From Vanilla planifolia (taxonomy: Eukaryota; Streptophyta; Magnoliopsida; Asparagales; Orchidaceae): a DNA stretch of 64,000 nt. Shown one piece after another: positions 23,894 to 35,840 of this stretch. Each line of letters starts with the position of its first letter. Positions within the stretch are counted from its first letter, which is position 1. The notes beneath the pieces were generated by a model that was not told the origin of the DNA, made no database searches, and saw only the letters and a list, made by a program, of their open reading frames with translations. A program made the position numbers and the translations under genes. The stretch spans positions 31,717,630 through 31,781,629 of the forward strand of contig CM043874.1 in the NCBI GenBank assembly GCA_023846275.1, read 5' to 3'.

Positions 23894-24987
23894 CTCAGAA
23901 CTACTAATGCAGGAATGAGGTGTCACTTTTAATAGGGACTTGACTTGGTGCAATGTGGAACCATCACACTTTGCTTGTCACTCAGGGCTTTATTTTGTGC
24001 AATTTTACCAAAGTCATAGTGAAGCTTCAATGGCACAAATTGTGGTTAGCCATGTGTTATTTGAACATGTTGTTGCCTCTGAATGGTGTAGCACATGTTG
24101 TCAAGCCATGCCCCCACATTGTCTTTCTGTGCATGCGCATGGCAGGCCCAATAAGTGGGACATGTTAGTTATGGAATTGCAACATTTTTTAGTTATTAAC
24201 ATAGAATTTCTTTGTGGTTATCCAAGATTTGAGCTTGCAATTTGCTTAAATTATTGATGTTGATCTTGGACAAAACATTTTGTAATTACATAAGTGTGCT
24301 CAACATCTTTGATTTGGCATGTTTACTAATTTTAAACCATTTTAATTATTCTTTAATTGGTTCATGACATCATAGATCATTTGTATGGTCGTATCCCTTT
24401 TCTAGGGATTGCTGATACCCATTCCATGTGGGTGTTAGGCAAGGCCTTCAACCTTAGTTCATTTTTTATGGTTCTTTTTGTATACCTTTGAAGCTCTTTG
24501 GGCTAATGAAATTAGATTGGCATGAGACTCTATTACTCAAGAGATGTTTTGTTTGTGGTGTTGTATCTTATAGCTGGGCTACTTCCTAATATTGTTAGTC
24601 ATTTGGTGTAGGGCTTGATGATGTAATTAAACCTTCTTAAGAAGGAAGTTCATATGTTTCTTCTATTGGATAGGTTGGTTCCATTCATTTATTTCATTGA
24701 CACCATACTTCTCTTCTGTTGGAACTATAGGTACTCTATGCCATTGAACATATTATTTTTCTTACTATCGTGTCAACATAGTCATGGAAATCACTCATTG
24801 TAATCATCATTCTCTGCTATGGAGGGTTGTCATCAAAGAATGCTATTGTCAAGAGGCAATGCTTAGGAACATGGTTGATGGTATCCCAACTTGAGAGCAT
24901 TCTCTCTTCGCTTGTGCTATATCACTAGACATGTTGGATGTGATGACTATGAAATGAGGTGCTATCAAGTGCCTCATTTTTTATTGA
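23894..24987 (+). other. ETS-like spacer, copy 2, fused to 18S 3' end
   Basis: From TCAGAACTACTAATGCAGGA onward this matches the interior of spacer copy 3 (from ~36050), so the first ~200 bp of the spacer and any ITS, 5.8S, 28S and IGS are absent. Landmarks shared with the other copies: GTTGTTGCCTCTGAATGG near 24070, TTTCTGTGCATGCGCATGGC near 24122, and TACCTTTGAAGCTCTTTGGG near 24482. The spacer runs straight into an 18S 5' end. Confidence 0.75.
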
Positions 24988-25777
24988 TTCTTGGTTAATC
25001 TTCATAGTAGTACTTTTCCTAAAGCATAAGCCATGCATGTGTAAGTATGAACAATTTGAAAATGTGAAGCTGTGAATAACTCAATAAATCAGTTATTACT
25101 TATTTGATGATACATGCTACTCAGATAACTATAGTAATTTTAAGGCTAATATGTGCATCACACTTGGACGTTTAGAAGGGATGCATTTGTAAGGTAAAAG
25201 TTTGATGCATCCTTTCTCTCGACACCTTAATGATTCATGATATCTTATAATATTGCATGGCCTCTGTGTTTGTGAAGCATCATTCCAATTTCTTCTCTAT
25301 TAACTTTGTATTGTAGGATATGGGCCTACCATGGTAGTTATGGGTGATGGAGAATTAGGATTGGATTTCATAAAGGGAGCCTACAAAATGGCAATCACAT
25401 CCATGCAAGGTAGCAAGTACATAAATTACTTAATCCTAATAAGAGATAATGAGAATATATAATAACATCGAGCTCCATGAGTCTAATAATTAGAATAAAT
25501 TTATAATCTAAATCCCTTAATGAGGATCCATTTGAGGACATGTATTGTGTTAGTGATGTTTTCATTTGAAAGGTGAATCATTGCAAAAACAATTGGCAAG
25601 GATATTTTCATTAATCAATAATGAAAGTCTGGGATTGAAAGACTAATAGATACAATCCTACTCTCAACCATAAACAATATTGATGAAAAATTGCTAGATG
25701 TCATACTTTGGACTCCATATGCACCTTATGAGAAATGAAGGCGTTTGGGTTCCTTCATGAAGTAATGGTCGAAGCCT
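24988..25777 (+). pseudogene. 18S rRNA pseudogene, 5' part (copy 2, internally deleted)
   Basis: Starts with TTGGTTAATCTTCATAGTAG and continues through AAGCCATGCATGTGTAAGTA, AACTCAATAAATCAGTTATT, TACTCAGATAACTATAGTAA, GAAGGGATGCATTTGTAAGG, GATTCATGATATC, GGCCTACCATGGTAGTTATG, GGAGAATTAGGATTGGATTT and TCTAAATCCCTTAATGAGGA. After CATTTGAGGACATGTATTGT roughly 400 bases of the central domain, including the ATTCCAGCTCCAATAG core, are missing. The similarity resumes with TTGGCAAGGATATTTTCATT and ends at GGTCGAAGCCT, the same break point as in copy 1. Confidence 0.93.
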
Positions 25778-25899
25778 ACATCATAATCTCTTTAGGGAGA
25801 TTCGTACATAATGACAAAGGCGAAATGCTTTAGGAAGTGGCATTCTCAAATTCTAAGAAAAAAAGAAAAGTGTGCGATGAGAGACCCAGTCTATAATGT

Positions 25900-26210
25900 C
25901 GTCATGATTGCACTTTGTGTGGAACAGTTTTAAAGGCTACATACCATTAATATATGCAATAGCACTATCGTATGTGCTTGTTTTCACTAAAGATAAAAGC
26001 AGTTGGTTCATTACAGCAATTGCTATTGTAGAGTTTGATTCAATTTCCATTATTCAAAAATTAGAAAGTAACATTCTAAGTAGTTCCATTGCTTCAAGAG
26101 TAGCAGTAATCTCCATGCCTAATGCTACAATAGAAACAAATTTCTTTCTAGCAATAGTAATAATTCTACACGTCATCCCAAACAACAATGCAATTTCTAG
26201 CATCAGGATT
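25900..26210 (-). pseudogene. LINE C1 RNase H-region remnant
   Basis: The 67-codon minus-strand frame 26257-26054 contains RKKFVSIVALGMEITATLEA followed by MELLRMLLSNF. This fits the NxAExxALxxGLxLA part of plant LINE RNase H, with the acidic residue of the AE motif present as LEAME. The paralogous place in LINE F is 53600-53790. The upstream half of the domain is lost at the internal deletion. Confidence 0.6.
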
Positions 26211-26249
26211 AGCTTACACTCAACCGTGAATCCAATTACAAAGCATTCC

Positions 26250-28130
26250 AATTTCATACCTGAACTAAAAGTTAAATTCTAGTGCCAAACCATGTTATGG
26301 CATTTAAAATACATTTACTCCCCACCATCCACATCATTGAGTCTAAATGAAACAATTGAGAAGTTTCAACATAGCAACAATCATGATGCAACCAATAATA
26401 TATCCTAAACTTTGTACATACAAGTAATAAACTATGCTCACTTCAGATGTAGTTCTAACTAGTGCTTGATTTGTTGCTCCCCACACCTTTGAACAAATTA
26501 CTTGTATGCCTCCCATAGAAAAGTTTAGCATCATTGATCCACACATTCCTAAATAAAAGTTCAAAATAGCTAAAGTTGAGTGAGAAAAGACACAAATGAC
26601 ATGATCTTTACACCCAAAGCAGACAAACACATAAAGCAACATCTTTCCAATAGAAAATTCCATAGACTTTGACAAGCCCCCTCTACTATTCGCCATCCAA
26701 ACCCAATAGTTGTATTCATAGTAGGGAAGATTATTGAATGCCATTTCATCTAAATGCTAATTTTTTGGGACAAGGCTAAGACTCTAACTCTAAAGATGCT
26801 GTTCTTCTTATCAACATACTCTTCAGCCTCACTTAGATAGCCACGAGTCAAGTTTGATAAAAGAGATCTCACCCTTACAAACATTTTGGTAAAGTTCATA
26901 TAGCTTGACCAAATGGGGTTCTTTCGCAAAGCTAGCAAATCAAAATTTCCAATTTGTTTCAGTTGCAGTTGCTTAATAATGATAAATTCCTTTCTTATGT
27001 AATAATTCTTCTAATAACTAGCTAAGGCCAAATCATGTAAGTATTTTTTCTTAAATTGAATAGTGGAATATAGTTTCTCAATCATTCTTGCATAAAGTAC
27101 TACCTCAAGTATTGTACTCCCTATTTCCTCATCTAAAATGAGCCACTTTTAATGTTGAAGGAGAATCTTGCAAAGACATTGATAACCATAGCCGTTGTAA
27201 ATCAATCAAGCTTTCCCCCTCCTCATAGCTCTAGCCAAGCTTGAGCTTGGCTCTATTATCAAACAATGATATAGGTCCAAAATAAGTTATCAAGTACATC
27301 CAAATTCTACATGTAAGCTTCATGCAACTAGCACAAATGTAGCTGAATAATCAATGTAAATCCATAAGCAATCCCAATTTTTCTTTCAAAGTGTTCCCAA
27401 CAATAGCATAACCAAATAGTAATTCCCTAAATTTCTTAGAGAGGTGAGGTCACTACTTAATGCTTTGACTGATCCTTTGTTCACATATCTTGTCTACCTC
27501 TTTACTTTTAAATTTTATAAATTAGCTAGGTGTTCTCGCTCCCTATATTCATTTTTTTTCATAAACATAACTAAAATTATTCCATAATGCCACAATTCCC
27601 CTTGCCCTTCTCCCGAGCTCGTAGTCTGACCATAGCATTGCATGAATTTGAATTGCATTAGAGTTCTACCTATTGCTCCAAATTCTTCTGATAACTAAGT
27701 GCAGAGTAGATAATGTCTTTCATCACATCACTATAATTGATGGACTTTGCTTTTTATTAGTAATAGGATGGCCCACTCCTTAATTTTTTTGCTTTGATAC
27801 CGATTCAACCATTAATTTACCCCTATTATGTCCCTCTTCCTTGGTGTGAGCCATTCCCCTTTCCATTTCTTTTATCATATTCTCATATTTGTATAACGTT
27901 GATAGCTCCTACCTTCTTATATCTTTACTTACTATAGTCCTCTACTATTATGATGCTATAATTAGCCCTTTTTTCTTTGGTTGGAGTACCATCCAAGGTA
28001 ATAGTCCTCATTATTTCTCATCATGCTTCTCTATAATCGTTTGCATCAAAACAACTTCCCTATTTTTGTCATGATTAGATCTACATTCAAAGGACATGAT
28101 TCCTTTATTGCCATGATAGTATGTATACAT
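26250..28130 (-). pseudogene. LINE C1 inter-ORF region with a 133-codon open frame
   Basis: Between the endonuclease start and ORF1. The longest frame, 26744-26343 on the minus strand, has no recognised domain. It is hydrophobic in its second half (YYLYVQSLGYIIGCIMIVAM), but the paralogous stretch in LINE F (58321-58055) keeps only 88 codons of it with frameshifts, so it behaves like decayed transposon sequence and not like a selected gene. Confidence 0.55.
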
Positions 28131-28139
28131 TCACCTAGT

Positions 28140-28385
28140 GTACATAATTCCAAAGCATGTCCCAACTTACCACACTTGTAGGAAATAATGTGTTATCCTT
28201 TATGCACAAACCACTATAAAGATTGCCCCAAGGGTTTGTTAATCCAAATTCCTACTCTAAGCTTTTTTGAAAGGTCTATTCTAACAAACTCTATGGCAAT
28301 TGATGAACTCTATATATCTATCATCTAGTCAAGGATATGAATAAGATCCCTTACAACTTTGGCATTAGGTAAAATATTTTATGTC
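28140..28385 (-). pseudogene. LINE C1 ORF1 zinc-knuckle region
   Basis: The minus strand reads NILPNAKVVRDLIHI, then RIDLSKKLRVGIWINKP and ISYKCGKLGHALELC. This is the DUF4283-type IDLSKPLxxGxWI segment followed by a CCHC knuckle. The first Cys of the knuckle is Tyr or Ser; the second Cys, the His and the last Cys are kept with correct spacing. Two stops interrupt the DUF4283-like part. Confidence 0.85.
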
Positions 28386-28589
28386 CTAGTACATAAGGGG
28401 GAGCTCTAGAAAATGAATCTAGATTAAACCACACATCATTTCTAAAGTACTGAGTTTAAATTGAGGGGTCCACATGTCTAACCAAAATGAAAGGCCAACA
28501 ACATGCCATGGTCCAACCAACTAAACATGATATTCATTTGTAGTTGAATCAAAGTGAAAATCAAAACATCTAGTGGGCAAGTTTAGAGC

Positions 28590-28877
28590 CTAAAATTCTC
28601 TTAAATGGACACATCTATGTTGTACTATTCTGGCTATCCATTTAATGGAAAAATGGCCATCATATGCTCTAAACTGGTGAATATGAATTTGTTGTTCACT
28701 TGTCTCATTTGTTAGATATATTTCATTATTAATCATGAAGAACATATCGTTGGGTACAAATATATTAAAATGTAAATTGTTTGGTCTCTTTGAGTAACTA
28801 ATAGAGGGACCTCCCATTAGTGTTGAATTAGCATTGCTCATTCTCCCTCCAGTGAGTACCTCCTTGAAGCAAATCAT
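28590..28877 (-). pseudogene. LINE C1 ORF1 N-terminal remnant
   Basis: A 95-codon open frame starts with MICFKEVLTGGRMSN, like the SFKEVLxGxR start of plant LINE ORF1. It continues into a segment shared residue for residue at many positions with LINE F (60559-60263): SKRPNNLH, DMFFM-NN-IYL-NE, RAYDGHFSIKWIARIVQH. This is the N-terminal part of the gag-like protein. Confidence 0.75.
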
Positions 28878-29755
28878 AAATAAGGTAATAGATTTGTCTT
28901 TACCATTTTAATTATTTTCTTCCAATCACTCTTCAACATTTCTACATGTTTCTTGTGAACAATGACATAAATCCCTCTCATCAGCACCTTTGGAACAAGA
29001 ATCATCACCTACAGGTGGATACATGATTTAATTTGTTCATGCAATTCCAGTTCACTTTTTTGAGGAATCACATTTTTGCCTTCTTATCTTTGATCAATTT
29101 TTCTATGAAATTCCATAACTAATGCACCATAAAGCCAGATGGTTGTATCCTCATCATCCTTTAAGGTATTCAACACAAGAGGCCTCATCAAACTATGAAG
29201 TCTCCCTTAATTGAACATCTATATTCTAAATATTGCCATCAATTCAACCACCAATGTGTGTTAGAGCTCAGACCATGTGCATAATCCTCAAATCATGATA
29301 ATTCCCCTTTGGCTCTAAATTATCACCATTTTCATTTAAAACACCCTGGACTATCGACAACAAAGGAAATAATATCATAGTGCAACTCCTTACTCTTTTT
29401 CAAGTGTTAAGGAACATAGTTCCCATTGTAGCCACTATAACTTAATGCAAAATAATAAAATTTTGAATTCTAAGTACATTCTGACATTGTCAAAAACATA
29501 ATGTACACATATAGAATAAACAAACACATCTTCTAATGAGATGCCAACTCCATCTAGAACTACAATTTGCTAATGCTTCTCACTTATCACCTGGTTTCAA
29601 CAATTCCTTCCACCATTACCTTCCGCACGCTGTCCATTGCGAATGATACCATCCTCATAGCTTTAGATCACATTCTTACAATCTATACCCCACTAATATT
29701 GTCACCTTGTCTACCAAAGTTTTTGGGTCCCAAAAGTCTTTTTGTTCATTGATAA

Positions 29756-29790
29756 AAATTGGCAAAATCGTGCATCAAACTCTCCATAAT
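29756..29790 (+). other. 18S-like stretch between LINE C1 and LINE C2
   Basis: The sequence from ~29716 (CCAAAGTTTTTGGGTCCC, nearly identical to 18S TCAAAGTTTTTGGGTTCC) to ~29785 (TTCATTGATAAAAATTGGC, like the 18S flank TTCATGAAGTAATGGTCG of other junctions) separates the two elements. The same arrangement occurs between LINE F and LINE G at 61453-61495. The match is short; identity as a target-site remnant is an inference from its position. Confidence 0.55.
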
Positions 29791-29937
29791 GGGGTTCATA
29801 CATAAAATGAATAAATAGTCAATGTTGAAATAATTCCAGAAAGAGCATTCCCCTATCCCAAACCAACTCATACAAAGGTGCATGACATGGCATCCAGTCC
29901 ACAGGTCAATTTCTTTAGCAGTTTATGTTGAACATTT

Positions 29938-30260
29938 TCAAGGACTACATACCTTGAATAATGTAAAATCTTTATGATAGGTGGTTCTATTCATCATAGA
30001 TAACAAAAGGTTTTTCACTATAGGAATAGCCATAGTACAGTCTAATTTGATCACCAACCCTTGGACATTTGGAAGAAGCATTCTAATGAGTTGCATTGCT
30101 TCAAGAATAATAATAGTTTCAATGGCCAAATTTGAACATGAAGCCCAAGTTTTTCTTGTAATAGTAAATGGTCCAACCATGTAATCCCAAGTAAGGATAT
30201 CAATTATGACATTGAGATATTCTTACATAATTATATCACAATTGAGTTTAACCCATCCCA
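29938..30260 (-). pseudogene. LINE C2 RNase H domain remnant
   Basis: An 80-codon frame (30180-29938) reads FTITRKTWASCSNLAIETII, then EAMQLIRMLLPNVQGLVIKL and DCTMAI. It fits the NxxAExxALxxGLxLAxxxGxxxLxxExDSxxxI portion of plant LINE RNase H, including the final D-S/C motif. LINE G 61913-61671 is a close paralog. Confidence 0.8.
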
Positions 30261-31649
30261 TTAGAGGTGGATTCTAATAAGAATTAACAAGTAGCCCTTT
30301 AAGCCCATTAGACATCCGCCTACATGGGGTATAAGTGATGAAACAAGGAGAAGTCAAAAACAACTATTTCATTGGGCTATATCTTAATTCAGATCCTTTT
30401 CTACATGTGCCTATAAATTTCAGCTAAGACAAAGATTAAATAATGTGAAAGTAGTGAAATTTACTATATAAGATATAGCAACAACCACCTACACTTTCAC
30501 AAAGATCTTTTTTAAGAAGCTCATTTAATGATGTAACATCCTGTAGTTCACCAAGCCAAGCCTAAAATTCTTATTTGTCAAGTTGTTGGACAAAACTTCT
30601 TTAGCTCTATGACACTCACATGAACAATCTTGCACATCTTCCATCACATTACAAGCACGCAGATTAAGCTTTTGTGCCTCAATTCCTTTTTCATGAAGGC
30701 AAGAGTGAGTAGGGACTGCATTTAACATTAATCTTCATAAGATATGTTAACTTGAGGTTGTACCTTCACTTCTCAAACCCATACATTCTCTTTCCTAATA
30801 GAATTCTAGCCTGCATACATGTTTATGTATATGATCTTTTAGTCCAGCACCATATCCTTACTCAATTTGAAGCAAAAGACATTAATTTTTTTCAATTTGT
30901 CTAATGGGAAATGAGTAATCTAAGCTACTAGATTATTTGCAAATAAGTTTTGTATCTTATTGTAGTGCTAGACACCACGCTCCATAACTAGCTTTACTAC
31001 AAGTGTAAGGTGGTCCATGTTCATGTTAAGATAGGTTGGCAACTAAATAATAAGGATACCAAGCCAATTACCCAAAGGGAATGAAACAAAATTACTGCCT
31101 GTAATCCTCCAAACTATATTAATTATTATCCAAGCAGTTGCAATACAAAGTAACTTTGATGTATGAGAAGCACCACGTGGCATATAGAAAGTATTGTTTC
31201 TCATAAGGTACCTGGATCTAAGAGAATAAACCAATAATCAAACTTCCTGAGCAGTCACCTTCCGACAGTGTTTTGCAATCAATGTTGATTGCCAGGTGAA
31301 CAAACTGTGGACTCTGAGTTCCCCACATTCCATAAGAATAGTTACTATTTCCAAATAAGAATAATGTATTATGTTATCATATTTGAACTACTTTGAATGT
31401 ATTGGAATATCAATTTCTTCAACTCCATAATGACCTGATCATCCATCTTGAGACAATTTTTAGGTTAATTAACAATAAAATTTGTCTTTTTTGTAGTTTA
31501 GTTTTTGCAAGTGATCTACCTAGATATTTCTATTAAATAAGTTGACAAATTTGTAATAGTCTTGCTATAATCTTTTTATGATCGTGTTCTTCACCTTGCT
31601 AAATAATGCTCAAGATTTGTTATGATTCTCCGCATAACCTTGGTGTTGC

Positions 31650-32500
31650 TCATACTACACTATAATATCCTATGTGGTGCTTTTTTGTAGCACATATTAT
31701 AGGTCCATAAATCATGACATCATCACCATATAGAAGGTTTATAATCATTGGAGAGAAATGGCTAATCATGACCCTGATCAACGTAGCATGCTCAAGCTGG
31801 TATTGTGTAAGCCATGAAAGATACTCATACATAATAATAAATAGTGTAGCAGTAATAGATTTCCATGTCAAAGACCTCTTATCGATCAAATTTCTTATAA
31901 GTAGACACCATTAAATATAACCATAAAACTCAATGTAGGATAAAAGCCTTAATCCAATCATAGCAAAGAGTTAGGAACCATGAACTCTTTAGCATATCCA
32001 ACACAAATGTTTGGTTGACCTTGTCGTAAGCCTTGTCCATAAAAGACTTTAGTATCATTAAACCTTCTTTAGAAATAGATAAGTGAATATGGGTAACCAT
32101 GTCCTATGCTAGAAATATAATATCAGATATACCATGACTTAGCACAATAGCAACCTATTCCCTAGCAACTATATCTGAAAGTAATGTCTCTAAAATGGCC
32201 ACAAAAAGTTTTGTGGCTATTTTATAAATCACACTGCATTGGATAATGATCATGAAATGTTCATGTTTAGAAGGAACTTTAACTTGATGAGAATGACCAT
32301 CATATCTTTCCACTATTTGGGCATAATGCTATCCTTAAAGAATCGTTTCACAACTTTTCAACATCCACCTATGTAACATTCCACTAACCATGCACAAACT
32401 CACCAAAGATGCCATCCACACCTGGTGATTTATTTGTTTTCATGGACATCATGGAATTTCTAATTTAATCATTACTAATTAAAGCCACAAGTGTGCTTGC
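31650..32500 (-). pseudogene. LINE C2 reverse transcriptase remnant
   Basis: The frame 31889-31650 contains SPMIINLLYGDDVMIYGPII near 31710-31760, the YxDD box with both catalytic Asp residues kept in its usual LLxADD context. Just upstream, TATLFIIMYEYLSWL matches the PLSPFLFIIxxExLSxL block. Blocks before that (to ~32.5 kb) are recognisable only in alternating frames. Confidence 0.9.
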
Positions 32501-33299
32501 TTGATCATTATTGATAGTTCTCAAAGGTTGAAAATATGTAGGAGATTCATATTGTCTATGGCTACTCCACTTCTCAATAAAAAATTTCAAGAGTTTGGCT
32601 TTAATCTTGTTAAGGTGGTTACCATTTCCTTACTATCTTTACTAAGTTGGTGGTGTAAATGCTTATGCACATAGAAGTAGTTGTTGAATAGAAAAAATGT
32701 GTGTTTTGGTTTCCAAGGGTGGCCTATTAAGGCTTAGCACACTACAACCACCATACTTCTTCTAGAGCCAGAACTTTGTGATTAGAAGTGATACATTATG
32801 CTAAAAGTTCATGTTGGAGCTCATTTATTCTACTTGTAGATTCCTTAAGTAGACACATTGGGATTTTCTATTCCAACTATTGAGGCAAACTAAGGATATT
32901 AAAAAGATGAATTACTCTCCACTTCCTTAAAGCTAACAAGGCTCTATCAAATTTAATGGACAAATAACCAATGGAGTTTTGCTCTAACCATCATTTTCCA
33001 TGTTGCATATACTACATTAATTTATTTTGAAAAGGATAACAAGGTGTTTTCAAACTTTGTTTTTTTATAAATTTTAACAAGCTCTGAGCTAGTGCAACAA
33101 AAAAGTGTCACAATAGTACTTGGGAATGCTTGCTTATCATCAAGGTTCTAAAAAGCCCTATGCAATCCTTCATATATATATTGGGATTCTCCTCTTTATT
33201 ATTATGCACATTAAATTTATTCTGACTAAAGCAAATGTAAATCAAATCTAAATCATTAATGAAACTATAAAACTCATTGTAGCCTTACCCACTGCTAAA

Positions 33300-34260
33300 T
33301 TTTTTCCTTTTTTTTTCTCTTCATGTGCAAGGCATTAAAGTCACGTGTAATAAATAATGGTTCATAAAGATTTACAAAATCTCTTATTTGGTCCCTGGGT
33401 GCTCACTGGTTAATATAGTCATTTGACCGCATACACAACACAACACCAAATCTCATCACTTCTTAATCACACTTGAATAGTAACTACCTGTGAAGAGTAA
33501 TCCATAATCTTAAGGTTGACCATATCATTCCATAATACAACAATACCCCTAGATAGGCTTATGAGCACTACACAAACAAGTTCCAGTTTCAGCAAAAGGT
33601 TGGTCCACCTTATGTTTGTTAAAAATCCCCACAGAAGTTTTCAATAGAGCAACTACAAACACCCTATTCTACATTTCTAAATGTTACAAGTAGACAAGAG
33701 ATTTTGCCACTTTAATCTACCATATGTTTCTTACCAAAAAAAGAACCAATAATTTAATAACAGAAATGGATTGCCCTTAATTATAATGGATCCCTTGCAA
33801 CACATCTTAACCATGAAAAATTTGCATTTTATAGGTACCACAATTGCAATACAGCATTTACAACTCATCCAATTCATGAGAATACTCACATAGTTTGGAA
33901 ACAAGTCTTCCCAAACAATGTTTTAAAAGTTCTTAGTTGCTAAAGCATTTATCCAACTAAAAGTATGCAGAACCTCTATCAAATAAGAACAACTTATAAC
34001 CAATCCCACTAGTAGAATGATTAGGTGGTGCATCAAAACCCATTCATTTTGGTATTCTCCCACAACTACAACCCAAAAATGTAGCTTTTAGACCAACTTT
34101 ACCTTTAATTTATACCAATGATACATGCTTGAATGACCGATGTTCCATTTTACTTTAATGAACCGATAGCTTTTGGATTGATTATTTGTGGCCACAATTC
34201 TTATATATTCATAGTTATTCTCATCCTTGCTTCAAATTATCAAGCATTCCAAATTCAACC
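33300..34260 (-). pseudogene. LINE C2 endonuclease-region remnant
   Basis: Near 34240 the minus strand reads VLG, a stop, IWNA, stops and FEARMRI in the place where related elements have the MVxLGVWNVRG endonuclease start. The rest of the domain was not resolved frame by frame; the interval is bounded by this start and by the reverse transcriptase. Confidence 0.55.
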
Positions 34261-35307
34261 TAAAACAAAAGTTAAATTCCAATAACTAGCCAATGTGAAT
34301 TAATTAAAAAAACAATTTTCTGGTTGCCTTGTATGAAGGTGAGTCCAAATGTTATAGTTCAGCATTGAGAACACATCAGTAGTCTTGACAAATAGCCGCT
34401 TAGTTATCCCTTGCAAACTTATCCAACATATGAGAAATAAACTATGCTCACCTCTCCCCCAGTTTCATCTATTGCTTGAGATGTTGCCCCACGCACTTTG
34501 CTGAATTGTAGTCACCAACCTCCTATGTCATAGTCGTGAGTCGTTTATCCATAAATACCAAAATTGAAGCTCCCAAAAGCTATAGTTGAGAAAAAAGAAG
34601 CATATATAACTTGATCAATACACCAAGTGACAAATATATACATAAAATGACATCTTCCTTACAACAACTTTAGCATTAATTGACCAGTACCCCCACCACC
34701 AATCTCCATCCATACCTCTAAAAATCCATAGTAGCATATAATTTCTTAATCTTGGCTCCATAGATTATAGCATCAAGAATTGTTCCTACTCCTTAATGCC
34801 TATCTAAAATGATCCCTCTACTTCTAACAAAGTAGAAATCTACAAAACTAATTTTAACCACAATTGTTACACAAATAACCATGCATCCTACCTTATGATT
34901 GTTGTGGCCAAGCACAAGCCTAGCTTAATCCATAATTAGCAAAATAGGAACAATGCAAGTTTTTAATTGCATCTAGATTCAATGACCTGCAGGCTCTCTA
35001 TTGCTAACACCAATGTAGCATAATAATAAACCTCTTTGTCATTACCCACTCCAACAACAATACCCTTTATGCACATCAACAATGTCCCTTTTTATTTTTT
35101 TTTATTTTCCAAATCACCTAAGCTTTTCCTTTCTCTTGATTCATTTTTTCTTTCCTTATTTTAATAAAAATCATTATCTCAAGCTTTTTTCTTCTATTAG
35201 ACTCCTCACTTGACCATTACATGGATGAAGTTGAACTACATAAGAGTTCCACTTGCTTCTCTAAATTCTATAGCTGAGTATGTTCATTATGGCTCGCATC
35301 AAACAGT

Positions 35308-35840
35308 AACATAGATGGTGTAATATGTATAAGGTTTTGTGAATGCATTGCGATGGTCCAAGCCATAAGTTGAGGCAATTTTGCTCATGGCAGAGTACTA
35401 GGCATAAAATAGCACTATGCTTGCACAGGTAGCCAGTCCACGTGCACCCTTCTACCTCTTTTGTATGTGGTTTTTTGGGCCAAAAAAGTGTAACTTTTTT
35501 TTGGTAATTTTACATTTCCAATAGTTGGATAAAGGATAAGGTGATACCATATTTGGGCACTTGCCCTCATAGAATTATTATAAAATGCAATCCACAAGGG
35601 ACAATCTGCAATAGAATTTGACCCACAATGAATTGAGAATTGGATGGTGCATTATGTGCTAGAATTTGTACATGATGTGATGCTACCTTAGTTGCACACT
35701 ACCAATGGTGCTAGGGAGGCAAAGCACTTGTTGCACTACAACATTATTCTGGCATGTGGAAGCTAGTCCTCTTGTGCTCTACGATAACCTATGCGCATGG
35801 TGACTTGGATACTTGTTCATTTTTGAAGTTCCACTCTTCA
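35308..35840 (+). repeat. IGS-like subrepeats, second cluster
   Basis: About one and a half to two copies of the subrepeat unit seen at 3225-7200: GATGGTGTAATATG near 35317, AAAAGTGTAACTTTTTTTT near 35484, AAAGGATAAGGTGATACC near 35530, AAAATGCAATCCACAAGGGA near 35582 and TTGGATGGTGCATTATG near 35640. The cluster begins abruptly at the truncated LINE C2 and leads into an ETS-like spacer, as in the first cluster. Confidence 0.85.

Larger units (their letters stand above)
25778..29755 (-). mobile_element. LINE C1, internally deleted plant L1-type element
   Basis: Minus-strand element of ~4 kb. It keeps ORF1 (~28.9 to 28.1 kb), the inter-ORF region (~28 to 26.3 kb), the first bases of the endonuclease (~26.25 kb) and the RNase H/3' end (26.2 to 25.8 kb). 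Endonuclease and reverse transcriptase are missing. Against its paralog LINE F, the gap corresponds to F positions ~53790-57940 and falls at ~26205-26220 here. Confidence 0.88.
29770..35300 (-). mobile_element. LINE C2, 5'-truncated plant L1-type element
   Basis: Minus-strand element, head-to-tail with C1. Domains from high to low coordinate: endonuclease start near 34.24 kb, reverse transcriptase 32.5-31.65 kb and RNase H 30.26-29.94 kb. Upstream (34.3-35.3 kb) lies the inter-ORF region, similar to LINE D 42.1-43.8 kb. At ~35300 the element stops abruptly against IGS-like subrepeat sequence, so its ORF1 and any right-hand 18S flank are missing. It is paralogous to LINE G. Confidence 0.88.

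Noticed and set aside
26343-26744. 133-codon minus-strand frame with a hydrophobic C-terminal half, a possible membrane protein gene
   Set aside because: It lies in the LINE inter-ORF region, has no recognised domain, and its paralog at 58055-58321 is shortened and shifted.
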